From a bacterium 1XD42-76 (GTDB lineage Bacteria > Bacillota > Clostridia > Lachnospirales > Lachnospiraceae), in contig QZDW01000004.1 of the NCBI GenBank assembly GCA_009917545.1, forward strand, positions 147,717-211,716: a DNA stretch of 64,000 nucleotides, in the 5' to 3' direction. This document shows, one piece after another, positions 25,635 through 33,590 of the stretch. How positions within the stretch are numbered: the first letter of the stretch is position 1; each line of letters starts with the position of its first letter. The position numbers were made by a program, and so were the translations under genes. Below the pieces are notes generated by a model. That model saw only the letters and a program-made list of their open reading frames with translations. It did not search any database and was not told where the DNA came from.

Positions 25635-26076
25635 CTGCCATCTCCTTCTCTGGTCTCTCCAGCCGCTCAAGGCCAAGCCTCACTAGCTCTGTCATTCTCT
25701 CATACTGCCCGTTCAGATACAAAAAGCCGATCAGGGCTTCGAAGCCCGTCGCCTTCCTGTAATCGCTCATGGTGGCATTTTTTGCCATCGTCGCTGATTT
25801 TGCGTTGCGCCCCCTCCTGTAAACAGAGTGCTCCTCAGGCGTCAGTTCCTCCTCGATCAGCAGAATGAGTCTCGCCTGGGCAGCTGCCTTTACGAGGCCT
25901 GCACTCTGCCTGTGAAGCCATTTTACCGGGGCGTTCCCTCTGTTTACCACGATCGTGCGGATTATAATCTCATAGACCGCGTCCCCGATGTACGCCAGCA
26001 CCAGAGGGGAATACTGCCCGGCATCCACATCCTTTAAGCGGAATGCTTCCTTAAAGAAGCTTACGCTCTCTTCCAT
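25624..26076 (-). CDS. mrnC: Mini-ribonuclease III
   Basis: 150 residues, an RNase III catalytic domain without a double-stranded RNA-binding domain. It matures the ends of 23S rRNA. The motif LAYIGDAVYEIIIR carries the acidic catalytic site and later EALIGFLYL supplies the second. It overlaps cysS by 16 nt and rlmB by 11 nt, a tight translation-coupled set. Confidence 0.93.
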   Translation of the reverse strand: MEESVSFFKEAFRLKDVDAGQYSPLVLAYIGDAVYEIIIRTIVVNRGNAPVKWLHRQSAGLVKAAAQARLILLIEEELTPEEHSVYRRGRNAKSATMAKNATMSDYRKATGFEALIGFLYLNGQYERMTELVRLGLERLERPEKEMADEI

Positions 26077-27482
26077 TTTACGCCTTCTCTCGTATCCTCA
26101 AGGATGATTCCGCGTTCCAAAAGCTCATTGCGGATCTGATCTGCCTTTGCGAAATCCTTCGCCTTTCTCGCCGCCTGTCTGGCTGCAATCATGTCTTCGA
26201 TCTCGGAATCGAGAAGCTCTTCCTTCCGCTCCGTGAGGATCCCCATCACATCACAGAGAGTCCTGATACGTGCCTCCATAAAAGAGAGATAGGATTGGCT
26301 GCTGTCTGCGTTAATCGTGGAATTCGAGAGCTTCACCAGTTCAAAAACAGCAGCAATCGCGTCAGCCGTATTAAAATCATCCTCCATCGCTGACTCGAAC
26401 TTGACTGTCAGGGCTTCGGCTTTTTTGGCATTCTCTTCCTCTGCTCCGCTCATCCTTCCCTCAGGCGCCCGGCCTTTGGCCTCTTTAAGCCGCTCCATTG
26501 CCGTCAGAATGCGGTCCAGGCCGTTTTTGGACGCTTCCATAAGCTCTGCACTAAAGGTAAGCGGGCTTCTGTAGTGGGCGCTCAGCATAAAGAAACGCAG
26601 CACCTGAAGGTCGTAGCGCTCGCTGATCTCGCGCACGGTAAAGAAATTACCCAGGGATTTCGACATTTTCTGACTGCGGCCGTTCGTATCCACATTTAAA
26701 AATGCGTTATGCATCCAGTATCTGGCAAATTTCTTTCCGTTTGCTGCCTCGCTCTGGGCAATCTCATTCTCATGATGCGGGAATACGAGATCCTCGCCGC
26801 CTGCATGGATGTCAATCTCCTCGCCCAGATAGCGCTTAGCCATCACAGAACACTCGATATGCCATCCGGGACGTCCATTGCACCACGGCGACTCCCAGTA
26901 AGGCTCACCTTCCTTCTTCGGTTTCCAGAGCACAAAGTCATTTGCATCCTCCTTATCCTCCTCGCCCCGCACCTTGATCTCGCGGAAGCCTGACTGTAAA
27001 TCATCCAGGTTCTTGTGGGAAAGCTTGCCGTAATCTTTAAAATTCCTCACACGGAAATAGACTGTACCGTCCTTTGCCACATAGGCATAACCCTTTTCGA
27101 TCAGAGTCCGGATCATCTCGAGCATGCCGTTAATCTCCTCTGTGGCTAACGGATTTTTCGTGGCAGGCTTAATATTCATGCCTTCCATATCTTTTTTGCA
27201 CTCTGCGATATAGCGCTTGGAAACCGTATCCGCATCCGTGCCTTCTTCGATCGCCTTTTTGATGATCTTATCATCGACATCTGTAAAATTGGAGACAAAG
27301 TTCACTTTATAGCCTTTATATTCAAAATACCTCCGGACCGTATCAAAGACGATCATTGGTCTCGCATTTCCGATATGGATAAAATTGTAAACCGTGGGTC
27401 CGCAGACATACATCCTGACCTCGCCCGGATTGACCGGAATAAATTCTTCTTTCCCCTTTGTCATGGTGTTATAGATTTTCAT
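26061..27482 (-). CDS. cysS: Cysteinyl-tRNA synthetase
   Basis: 473 residues, class I synthetase that charges tRNA-Cys. The HIGH motif is FIHIGNARPM (about residue 34) and KMSKS is QKMSKSLGN (about 270). The zinc ligand Cys is in MYVCGPTVY at 28, and WHIECSVMAKRYLG and GGEDLVFPHHENEIAQSE are typical. It lies in the ispF-cysS-mrnC-rlmB cluster common in Firmicutes. No T-box is visible in the 79-bp gap to ispF. Confidence 0.97.
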   Translation of the reverse strand: MKIYNTMTKGKEEFIPVNPGEVRMYVCGPTVYNFIHIGNARPMIVFDTVRRYFEYKGYKVNFVSNFTDVDDKIIKKAIEEGTDADTVSKRYIAECKKDMEGMNIKPATKNPLATEEINGMLEMIRTLIEKGYAYVAKDGTVYFRVRNFKDYGKLSHKNLDDLQSGFREIKVRGEEDKEDANDFVLWKPKKEGEPYWESPWCNGRPGWHIECSVMAKRYLGEEIDIHAGGEDLVFPHHENEIAQSEAANGKKFARYWMHNAFLNVDTNGRSQKMSKSLGNFFTVREISERYDLQVLRFFMLSAHYRSPLTFSAELMEASKNGLDRILTAMERLKEAKGRAPEGRMSGAEEENAKKAEALTVKFESAMEDDFNTADAIAAVFELVKLSNSTINADSSQSYLSFMEARIRTLCDVMGILTERKEELLDSEIEDMIAARQAARKAKDFAKADQIRNELLERGIILEDTREGVKWKRA

Positions 27483-27561
27483 TGCCTTCTCCTCTTCTTT
27501 TCATACTATCGCCTGCCGCCAGACTGGCAGACCACGGCCTTTCCCGGCTGCTTTTCTGTTG

Positions 27562-28122
27562 TCATAACGACGAATCCTGATTCCTTGTCCCGCAGCCGGG
27601 ACAGCCTGCACAGCCGCTTCTCTCTGACCGGTCGTCAAACGTAAGATCCGCAATCGAGGATAAAAGTGCCACTGCCTGGGCAGCGATCCCCTCTCCGCTC
27701 CCAGTAAAGCCAAGGCCTTCCTCTGTTGTCGCCTTCACACTCACCTGGCCTGGTTCGAGTTTCAGCGCCCTGGCGAGATTCTCTGCCATCTGCTCCCGGT
27801 ACGGCAGAAGCCTGGGCCTCTGGGCAATAATGGTAGAATCAATATTTTCAATGAGATATCCGTTCTCTGCTAAAAGTGCTCCGACATGCTGCAAAAGCCC
27901 GATGCTCGAAATCCCCCGGTATGCCTCATCTGTATCCGGAAAATGCATGCCGATGTCTCCGAGTGCCGCAGCCCCCAAAAGTGCATCCATCACTGCATGC
28001 GTAAGCACATCTGCATCCGAATGTCCCAAAAGTCCCTTCTCCCAGGGAATCTCCACGCCTCCCAAAACCAGCCTGCGGCCTTCACAAAGGCGGTGTACGT
28101 CATAGCCCTGCCCGATTCTCAT
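27562..28122 (-). CDS. ispF: 2-C-methyl-D-erythritol 2,4-cyclodiphosphate synthase
   Basis: Fifth enzyme of the MEP isoprenoid pathway, acting as a trimer with zinc. The signatures [11 protein letters not shown] and [20 protein letters not shown] are complete. The core ends near residue 158 ([17 protein letters not shown]). About 27 extra residues containing three cysteines follow ([10 protein letters not shown]), which is unusual for the family and may be a read-on into intergenic sequence or a small metal-binding tail. Confidence 0.94.
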   Translation of the reverse strand: MRIGQGYDVHRLCEGRRLVLGGVEIPWEKGLLGHSDADVLTHAVMDALLGAAALGDIGMHFPDTDEAYRGISSIGLLQHVGALLAENGYLIENIDSTIIAQRPRLLPYREQMAENLARALKLEPGQVSVKATTEEGLGFTGSGEGIAAQAVALLSSIADLTFDDRSERSGCAGCPGCGTRNQDSSL

Positions 28123-28164
28123 GGAATCTCCTTTCTGTCAAACATGATAAACCTGCTTCCCGCA

Positions 28165-29094
28165 TCAGGAGCCTATCATCCTGATTGTCCTGGGAATACA
28201 GCGTATCTGGATATCCTGCTGGCACATACAGCTTTCACCGTCCACATGGACAGCCAGAGGCCGGTTTAAATGTACTGCTGCCTCACTGCATTCAAATACA
28301 CGGACCTCACGCTCCTGCTTATGGAAGCCCATCATCCGGTTAAAAAGCAGCGGAAGCATTCTACGCTTACTCGAGCTGTTAGCCACACACATCAACAGCT
28401 TCCCGCCGTCATTCTCTGTATGCTCCTGCCCTCTCTTCTTCTTTTTCTCCTCCCTGCGGATATAAAACGTCATAAAATAAATATGATTGAACTCGACCCG
28501 TCTTGCGCCGTCAAGCAGAATATATCCCTTCACCGGCCTTGCCAGAAAGAACTGTTTGACTCCCAGAAAAAAATGAAGCAGACCGTTCAGATGGAGCCGG
28601 TTCATCTTCTTTCTCACCGGGCAGCAGAGCAGATTGTGGCAGATCGCCGCGTCCAGGCCAATCCCGCAGCGCGAGGCAAACCTGCGGTTAAAGATCTCAT
28701 TCCCACCGCTGGTTATCACACCGTAATCCAGCATCCGGTAATATTTCGGATGAAGCACCCGGCGGATCTGCCTCCTCGTATTCCAAAACGAACGGAATCC
28801 TCTGGAGGCATAGTTTGGAAAACCTGCCGGGATATATCCCAAAGTCAGAAGCCCCTTAAACGACAATCCGTTCAGAACCTCATTATACGTCCCCTCGCCT
28901 CCCACGACAACAACGATCTTAGCTGTATCCCTGTCTGCCGTCAGACAGCGGGCAAACTCAGCCGCATCCCCCTGATACTCTGTAAAATAAACCTGGTACT
29001 CCTCACTGTCATTTTCTAACTGCCTCTCCAGCTTTTTCCATATACGATAACCTCTCCCTGTTCCCGCAGCGGGATTTACGATAAACTGATACAT
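28165..29094 (-). CDS. Diacylglycerol/lipid kinase family protein (DagK/YegS-like)
   Basis: 309 residues. NPAAGTGRGYRIWKKLE at the N-terminus and GGEGTYNEVLNGL (variant of the family's GGDGT nucleotide-binding loop) identify the LCB5/DAGK family, which phosphorylates lipid hydroxyls with ATP. The C-terminal domain is beta-rich with VHVDGE near the end. It is first in the leftward run to ispF. The lipid substrate is unknown. Confidence 0.85.
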   Translation of the reverse strand: MYQFIVNPAAGTGRGYRIWKKLERQLENDSEEYQVYFTEYQGDAAEFARCLTADRDTAKIVVVVGGEGTYNEVLNGLSFKGLLTLGYIPAGFPNYASRGFRSFWNTRRQIRRVLHPKYYRMLDYGVITSGGNEIFNRRFASRCGIGLDAAICHNLLCCPVRKKMNRLHLNGLLHFFLGVKQFFLARPVKGYILLDGARRVEFNHIYFMTFYIRREEKKKKRGQEHTENDGGKLLMCVANSSSKRRMLPLLFNRMMGFHKQEREVRVFECSEAAVHLNRPLAVHVDGESCMCQQDIQIRCIPRTIRMIGS

Positions 29095-29216
29095 GGAACC
29101 CTCCGATTGATCCTGCTGGTATTATAGGGAGCAAAATACCTTTTGATCCCAACATCCTTGTTTTAGTATAGCACAGAATGCGAAAAAAAGATAAGAAAAT
29201 TTCTATAAAAAAACTG

Positions 29217-29245
29217 TTGACATTTTCTGTAATCTGAGTTATACT
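29217..29245 (+). promoter_or_regulatory. Promoter of the tRNA-Val/tRNA-Met unit
   Basis: TTGACA (29217-29222), 17-bp spacer, TATACT (29240-29245), close to consensus, 49 bp upstream of tRNA-Val. Confidence 0.85.
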
Positions 29246-29294
29246 ATGCAAGCAGTCGCGAATAAGAGTTAAAAACAAAGATTCGTGTCAGTAA

Positions 29295-29367
29295 GGGGTC
29301 TTAGCTCAGCTGGGAGAGCATCTGCCTTACAAGCAGAGGGTCATAGGTTCGAGCCCTATAGGCCCCA
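29295..29367 (+). tRNA. tRNA-Val (TAC)
   Basis: 73 nt; acceptor GGGGTCT/AGGCCCC, anticodon loop CTTACAA (anticodon TAC), T-loop GTTCGAGCC. CCA is not encoded. Confidence 0.96.
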
Positions 29368-29397
29368 TTGACAGAAAACTGTCTTACAATTTCATAT

Positions 29398-29471
29398 GGC
29401 GGAATAGCTCAGTTGGCTAGAGCACACGGTTCATACCCGTGGTGTCGAGAGTTCAAATCTCCCTTCCGCTA
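29398..29471 (+). tRNA. tRNA-Met (CAT)
   Basis: 74 nt; acceptor GGCGGAA/TTCCGCT (G-T at the first pair), anticodon loop TTCATAC (CAT), T-loop GTTCAAATC. The acceptor begins with a paired base, so an elongator tRNA-Met is more likely than initiator. A lysidine-type tRNA-Ile cannot be fully excluded. It is the apparent integration target of the element remnant that follows. Confidence 0.93.
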
Positions 29472-29480
29472 TTTGTTGAT

Positions 29481-29521
29481 ATCCCTGAAACCATTGACTT
29501 ACAATGTTTTCGGGGATTTTT
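29481..29521 (+). terminator. Terminator after tRNA-Met
   Basis: Stem ATCCCTGAAACCATTG / CAATGTTTTCGGGGAT with two mismatches, followed by a T-run. Confidence 0.85.
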
Positions 29522-29598
29522 CTTTTCCCACATTTTTCAGAGGCAATCAAAAAGATAATCACATCCATTTACTGATAATCGACCACTCTGTTTATCTT

Positions 29599-29950
29599 CT
29601 ACATCCTCTCACATTCTGGTGATATATCATAATGACAATATCCGTGTGTTCTGGAGATGTTTTTATGCCCCATCTGTTCGAATATGATAGATTCGTCCAC
29701 GTTATCAGCCAGCAACTTGCTTCCATGAGTCTTTCTTATTTTATGAATGGATCCCGACATTATGTTGTTTTCTCTTCAGGTTTTCTGGATATAGTAATTG
29801 AGCGTTCACTCTGCGGTTGCTTCGCATTTTTCATAAAAATATATTCACCATTGGGATTCATCATTATTATCTTGTCAGGAATTTTCTGAGCATATGAAGG
29901 AACCATAATATCGCGAATCCCGTTTTCTGTTTCTCTCCATGCGATGGTTA
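29599..29950 (-). pseudogene. Tyrosine integrase remnant
   Basis: Two frames on the minus strand give integrase C-terminal sequence. The upstream part contains IRDIMVPSYAQKIPDK and MMNPNGEYIFMKN and then hits a stop. After a frameshift near 29770 the other frame reads HKIRKTHGSKLLADNVDE and FEQMGHKNISRTHGY, which contains the HxxR, GH and catalytic Tyr boxes and ends in a stop at 29599. The N-terminal half is missing: the remnant meets MobC-like sequence at 29951. It sits beside tRNA-Met as expected of an integrated element's integrase. Confidence 0.75.
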
Positions 29951-30100
29951 CTCAAAGAAAAGCAGGCGTTTATCCAGGAACGCATGGCCGGGGCAGGTAT
30001 CCGCAATATGGGCGCGTATATGCGGAGGATTGCCCTTCGGGACATTTTGTTCCAAAGGCGGAGGATTGCTGTTCCAAAATGTGGTATACTTAGTTTTTAA
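29951..30100 (+). pseudogene. MobC-like relaxosome protein fragment
   Basis: The plus-strand frame from 29951 to the stop at 30100 encodes LKEKQAFIQERMAGAGIRNM followed by GAYMRRIAL. This matches the C-terminal part of plasmid/ICE mobilization accessory proteins (an AGIRNxxAYxRK pattern). No start codon or N-terminal region is present. It abuts the integrase remnant, so a deletion has collapsed a mobilizable element to its two ends. Confidence 0.55.
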
Positions 30101-30129
30101 GCAGATAAACGGATATAGGGGGTGCTATC

Positions 30130-30555
30130 GTGGAAGAAATGTTGGTTTATTTGATTCTGCTTTTTGAGGAACTTGTGGCGCAAAATGACTATAACAAACG
30201 GCTTGATGAATTATTTCTCGATAACCCCGAAAACGATGACCTGCTCTATTTAGAATGGGAAACGGATATCAGAAAAGCCGTCATTTATATAAAGACACAT
30301 ATTGATTATAATAATCTTGACTATGAACGGTTTGGCAGAGCTTTAATGAGTAAATTAAAAGAAATTTATAAAAATCATTCGGATATAAGAAAATTTGCAA
30401 GTCGAATGTTTAGCCTGTGGGAAAGTCTGCCTGGGAACATCCAAAATACAGAACCATTTTGGATACTAAGCTATGCTGATGACCCCTTATCATGGGGGGA
30501 TGAAGAACAGACCAGAAATATTTATGAGCATATGCTGAACTATTATAATGATTAA
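30130..30555 (+). CDS. Hypothetical protein, acidic, 141 residues
   Basis: GTG start with AGGGGG 7 nt upstream. The protein is acidic and helical with many aromatic residues (LEWETDIRKAVIYIKTHIDY, FWILSYADDP). It has no signal peptide or membrane segment. The composition and isolated position inside a mobile-element scar resemble small immunity-type proteins, but I do not recognise a family. Codon use is more AT-rich than its neighbours, consistent with transfer. Confidence 0.6.
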   Translation: MEEMLVYLILLFEELVAQNDYNKRLDELFLDNPENDDLLYLEWETDIRKAVIYIKTHIDYNNLDYERFGRALMSKLKEIYKNHSDIRKFASRMFSLWESLPGNIQNTEPFWILSYADDPLSWGDEEQTRNIYEHMLNYYND

Positions 30556-30916
30556 ACGAATACAATCATTATCATTCAATTGACCACTGAGACATCCGGA
30601 TGCTGCTTGCCGGAAAGCGACCTCTACCGGAGTTCCCCCAAGGACGCGCCCCCCGTCCCGGCAGGCAGGCCTTATCATTGACATCTGCAATACAAAACGG
30701 GAGTTCGAGTCTAACTCCAATTGGAAAACAATCATGAATGCGCGATTCAAATACGGAGCGAAACATAAACGATTTACGAATTCAAAACAGGCCCTGTGAT
30801 TTATCAGAGGAACATATTTATAACTGCATCTCATTACAGATTTTCAACATTCTGCATCAAGGGGATTGTCCGCCTGCCCCATATCTGATATTCTAATAAA
30901 AAAACCTGGTGAAAAT
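30556..30916. other. Non-coding stretch, probable rest of the mobile-element scar
   Basis: 361 bp with no supportable gene. A GC-rich block (about 30597-30670) lies between AT-rich flanks. The frames are short and do not match anything I recognise. A relaxase or oriT remnant is possible given the MobC-like fragment upstream but not demonstrable. Confidence 0.4.
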
Positions 30917-31630
30917 ATGCTAAACTTTGCAATCTGTGATGACGAACCTGTCATGGTGAAAGAAATCCTGGAGCAGCTTTCCGAATACATGTCAGAAAGA
31001 AACAGGACTCCATACAAGGTCAAAAGTTTTTTAAGTGGCCGTTCCCTTCTGGAAAGCAGCTGCAATTTTGATGTGATTTTTCTCGATATCCAAATGGAAC
31101 AGCCAGACGGGATGGAAACTGCCAGAAGGCTGCGCAAGCAGAAAAATGACAGCCTTCTGATCTTTGTCACGGTCCTAAGAGAGTATGTGTTTGACGCTTT
31201 TGAGGTGGAGGCGTATGACTATCTTGTCAAACCGCTCGATGGCCGCCGTTTCAGGAGAACAATGGACCGGGCTCTCAGAACGTTGGCGCAGAGGACGGCA
31301 AACAGTATCGTCATCCGACGCGGAAACTCCTGTGAGGTCATTTTATTGTCCCGGATTGTATATTGTGAAGTGCAGGGCCGGAAAATCTATATTCATCAGA
31401 ATGATGGAACAATCACGGATTACTATGACAATCTGGAACGCTTTGAGCATCGTGTTGACGGGCGCTTTTTTAAATGCCACCGGAGCTATCTTGTTAATCT
31501 TGACTATGTGTGCGGATGTAGCTCGGGGCAGATCGCGCTATCCCAGGGCAGTGTAATTCCCGTTTCCAGACTGCGTGAACGGGATTTGACTCAGGCCCTT
31601 TTGCATCATATGAAAGAGAGGGATTTCTGA
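30917..31630 (+). CDS. LytTR response regulator (AgrA-like)
   Basis: 237 residues. The receiver domain begins MLNFAICDDEP with the acidic pair, has the phosphoacceptor Asp in DVIFLDIQM (about residue 55) and the Lys of YLVKPL. The LytTR DNA-binding domain (about 135-237) contains GRFFKCHRSYLVNLDYV. It pairs with the kinase that starts 1 bp downstream. The start follows GGTGA. LytTR regulators bind pairs of direct repeats near promoters. Confidence 0.9.
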   Translation: MLNFAICDDEPVMVKEILEQLSEYMSERNRTPYKVKSFLSGRSLLESSCNFDVIFLDIQMEQPDGMETARRLRKQKNDSLLIFVTVLREYVFDAFEVEAYDYLVKPLDGRRFRRTMDRALRTLAQRTANSIVIRRGNSCEVILLSRIVYCEVQGRKIYIHQNDGTITDYYDNLERFEHRVDGRFFKCHRSYLVNLDYVCGCSSGQIALSQGSVIPVSRLRERDLTQALLHHMKERDF

Positions 31631-31631
31631 T

Positions 31632-32939
31632 ATGGATTATTTCAGTCTATGCCTCAGCGTCCTCTGCCTGACCGGCCAGAGCGTTATGCATATTGCTTTT
31701 ATCGGCCGTCTGACCGGGAAAAAACCGGGCTTTCGGCATTTTTCCGTATATTTTTCACTGCTCTGTATCCTGGATTGGTTTTTCACTGAAAACGCTCTCC
31801 CAAATGCTGCTGCCGTTGCCACGCAGCTGCTTATCTTATATGACATAAACCGCATTGCATTGGGCAGTCCGCGGCCTGCCTCTTTAATCGCTTCCATTTT
31901 TGCAATCTACATTTCCCAGCTCTCCTTTGGTATCATGAACTCGGCAGAAGCGGTCCTGTTCCCGAATCTGATAGGAAAAGCACTGCTCTATCCGCTTCTT
32001 CTTCTGGCGACATTATCCGCTTTTGTGATCTGCGCCTGCTGCTATGCTGCTACGTTAAAATTCCTGTCCCTGGCAGAGGTCTGCCAGACGCCCTGGAACG
32101 GAGTACTGCTGTTACCCGGCCTATTTTTCTTTGCTGCTGAATGGTACATCCTGTGCACCTCCTACAGCAGGATTCCCTCTTCTCTTTCACACGGGGCAGT
32201 CGTGGAACATGGCGCACTAATGTTTTTGCAGGTTCTGGGGCTGGCGGCTCTTCTCTGTACCCTATATGCCTGGCAGCAGCTCTGCCGCAGCCTGCAGATA
32301 CAGACAGCATTCCAGTCTTTGGCACAGGCGGCGCAGGCACAGAAAATATATATCGCCGAAGCACAGGCGCGCTACGAACAGACCAGAGCATTTCGGCATG
32401 ATATTAAAAATCATCTGGCTGTGTTGAACGGCCTGTTAAATCATGAAAAATGGGACGAAGGCAAGGCTTACCTGAAAAAACTGGAAACCGTCACGTCTTC
32501 CCTGTCCTTTCCCTGGCAGACCGGGAATCCTGTAGTTGATATTTTACTGGGGGAAAAGCTGGGATTAGCAAAAACAAACGGAATCACGTCGGAGGTTTCT
32601 CTGCTTCTGCCGCACTCCCATGAAATCGACGATTTTGACCTGTGTGTGATCTTTGCCAATGCCCTGGATAATGCGGTCGCTGCCTGTCAGGACAGCAAAG
32701 GGACTCCGTCAATCCGTATCACGGGGAAGCAGCAAGGAGGTTTCTACATGCTGGGATTTGAAAACACCTGCTCGTATGAACCGCTTCCCCCGGCAGGAAC
32801 CGGGCTCGCCAATATACGGGCAGTGGCAGAGAAATATCACGGCGCCGTATTGACAGAAAAAACGGGGCAGCTTTTTTCCCTGAGCGTGCTGTTAAACATC
32901 TCATTACATCCAGAAAGCATTTCAATTCCAACTAATTGA
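31632..32939 (+). CDS. AgrC-like sensor histidine kinase (GHKL)
   Basis: 435 residues. Six or seven hydrophobic segments occupy about 1-215, then a coiled linker. The phosphoacceptor box is FRHDIKNHLAVLNGLL (His near 257) and the ATPase domain carries NALDNAVAAC (N box) and GTGLANIRA (G box). This arrangement is that of peptide-pheromone receptors of the Agr family. No agrB or agrD is found in the window, so the ligand is unknown. Confidence 0.9.
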   Translation: MDYFSLCLSVLCLTGQSVMHIAFIGRLTGKKPGFRHFSVYFSLLCILDWFFTENALPNAAAVATQLLILYDINRIALGSPRPASLIASIFAIYISQLSFGIMNSAEAVLFPNLIGKALLYPLLLLATLSAFVICACCYAATLKFLSLAEVCQTPWNGVLLLPGLFFFAAEWYILCTSYSRIPSSLSHGAVVEHGALMFLQVLGLAALLCTLYAWQQLCRSLQIQTAFQSLAQAAQAQKIYIAEAQARYEQTRAFRHDIKNHLAVLNGLLNHEKWDEGKAYLKKLETVTSSLSFPWQTGNPVVDILLGEKLGLAKTNGITSEVSLLLPHSHEIDDFDLCVIFANALDNAVAACQDSKGTPSIRITGKQQGGFYMLGFENTCSYEPLPPAGTGLANIRAVAEKYHGAVLTEKTGQLFSLSVLLNISLHPESISIPTN

Positions 32940-32966
32940 AACCATATGGAAAGAGTAGTAAACTGA

Positions 32967-32998
32967 TTGAGGATAAGATATTATCTTTAATATTATCT
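32967..32998 (+). promoter_or_regulatory. Candidate promoter with direct repeats upstream of the coiled-coil gene
   Basis: TTGAGG (32967-32972), 18-bp spacer, TATTAT (32991-32996). The 9-mer ATATTATCT occurs twice at 12-bp period (32978-32986 and 32990-32998), the second copy covering the -10. It could be a site for the neighbouring LytTR regulator, although the period is shorter than in classical AgrA boxes. Confidence 0.4.
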
Positions 32999-33029
32999 GC
33001 AAATCAATCTAAGGAAAGGAGGGATATCC

Positions 33030-33494
33030 ATGTTACCTGTTTCCGGCATAAATACTGACACGGTCCGTTCCCTGGCAGAGGCCTGGAAAACCAATGGAAC
33101 GCCCAGGGTACAGAATCCCGAAGAGGATAAGGAGAAACATCTTTCAAAACCTGATCTGGACGAATACATCCCGGAAAAAAAGCAGGAACTGTCCGGACAT
33201 TTTCGGCCCGATGAGGCCGAGGACAATCCGGAACAGAGTGAGGGGACAGAAGGCCCCAAAGATCCGGACAAACCATCTGAAGAAAAGTCAGAGAAATGTG
33301 TCGGTAATACTGACCAGGTTGACCGGGAAATCGAAAAGCTGAAAAAGAAACAGAAAGAGTTAAAACAGCAGATTAACTCTGAGACAGACGAGGCGAAAAT
33401 CAAAGATTTGGAAAAGAAGCTCGCACAGGTGGAGCGTGAATTGAGCCAAAAGGACAATGATGCGTACCGACGTCAGCATACCAAATTTATTTGA
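33030..33494 (+). CDS. Charged coiled-coil protein, function unknown
   Basis: 154 residues, very rich in Glu, Lys, Asp and Pro. The C-terminal third (about 95-148) is a coiled coil (EIEKLKKKQKELKQQI, KKLAQVERELSQ). There is no signal peptide or membrane segment. AAAGGAGG precedes the ATG. It follows the two-component genes by 90 bp with a possible promoter of its own and ends in a strong terminator. No family is recognised. Confidence 0.65.
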   Translation: MLPVSGINTDTVRSLAEAWKTNGTPRVQNPEEDKEKHLSKPDLDEYIPEKKQELSGHFRPDEAEDNPEQSEGTEGPKDPDKPSEEKSEKCVGNTDQVDREIEKLKKKQKELKQQINSETDEAKIKDLEKKLAQVERELSQKDNDAYRRQHTKFI

Positions 33495-33504
33495 ATCCGT
33501 ATCC

Positions 33505-33561
33505 AGAAAATCTGTCAGGCGTGAAGGCAGTTCTGCCTTTTGCGTTCTGACAGATTTTTCT
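33505..33561 (+). terminator. Terminator after the coiled-coil gene
   Basis: Arms AGAAAATCTGTCAG and CTGACAGATTTTTCT enclose an inner hairpin (AAGGCAG TTCT GCCTT). It sits between converging genes and can act both ways. Confidence 0.85.
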
Positions 33562-33590
33562 GTATCCGGTGATCCGGTTCTCTTATTCTC

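Noticed and set aside
27483..27561. T-box leader for cysS
   Set aside because: The gap is too short and lacks the T-box core sequence; cysS is inside an operon.
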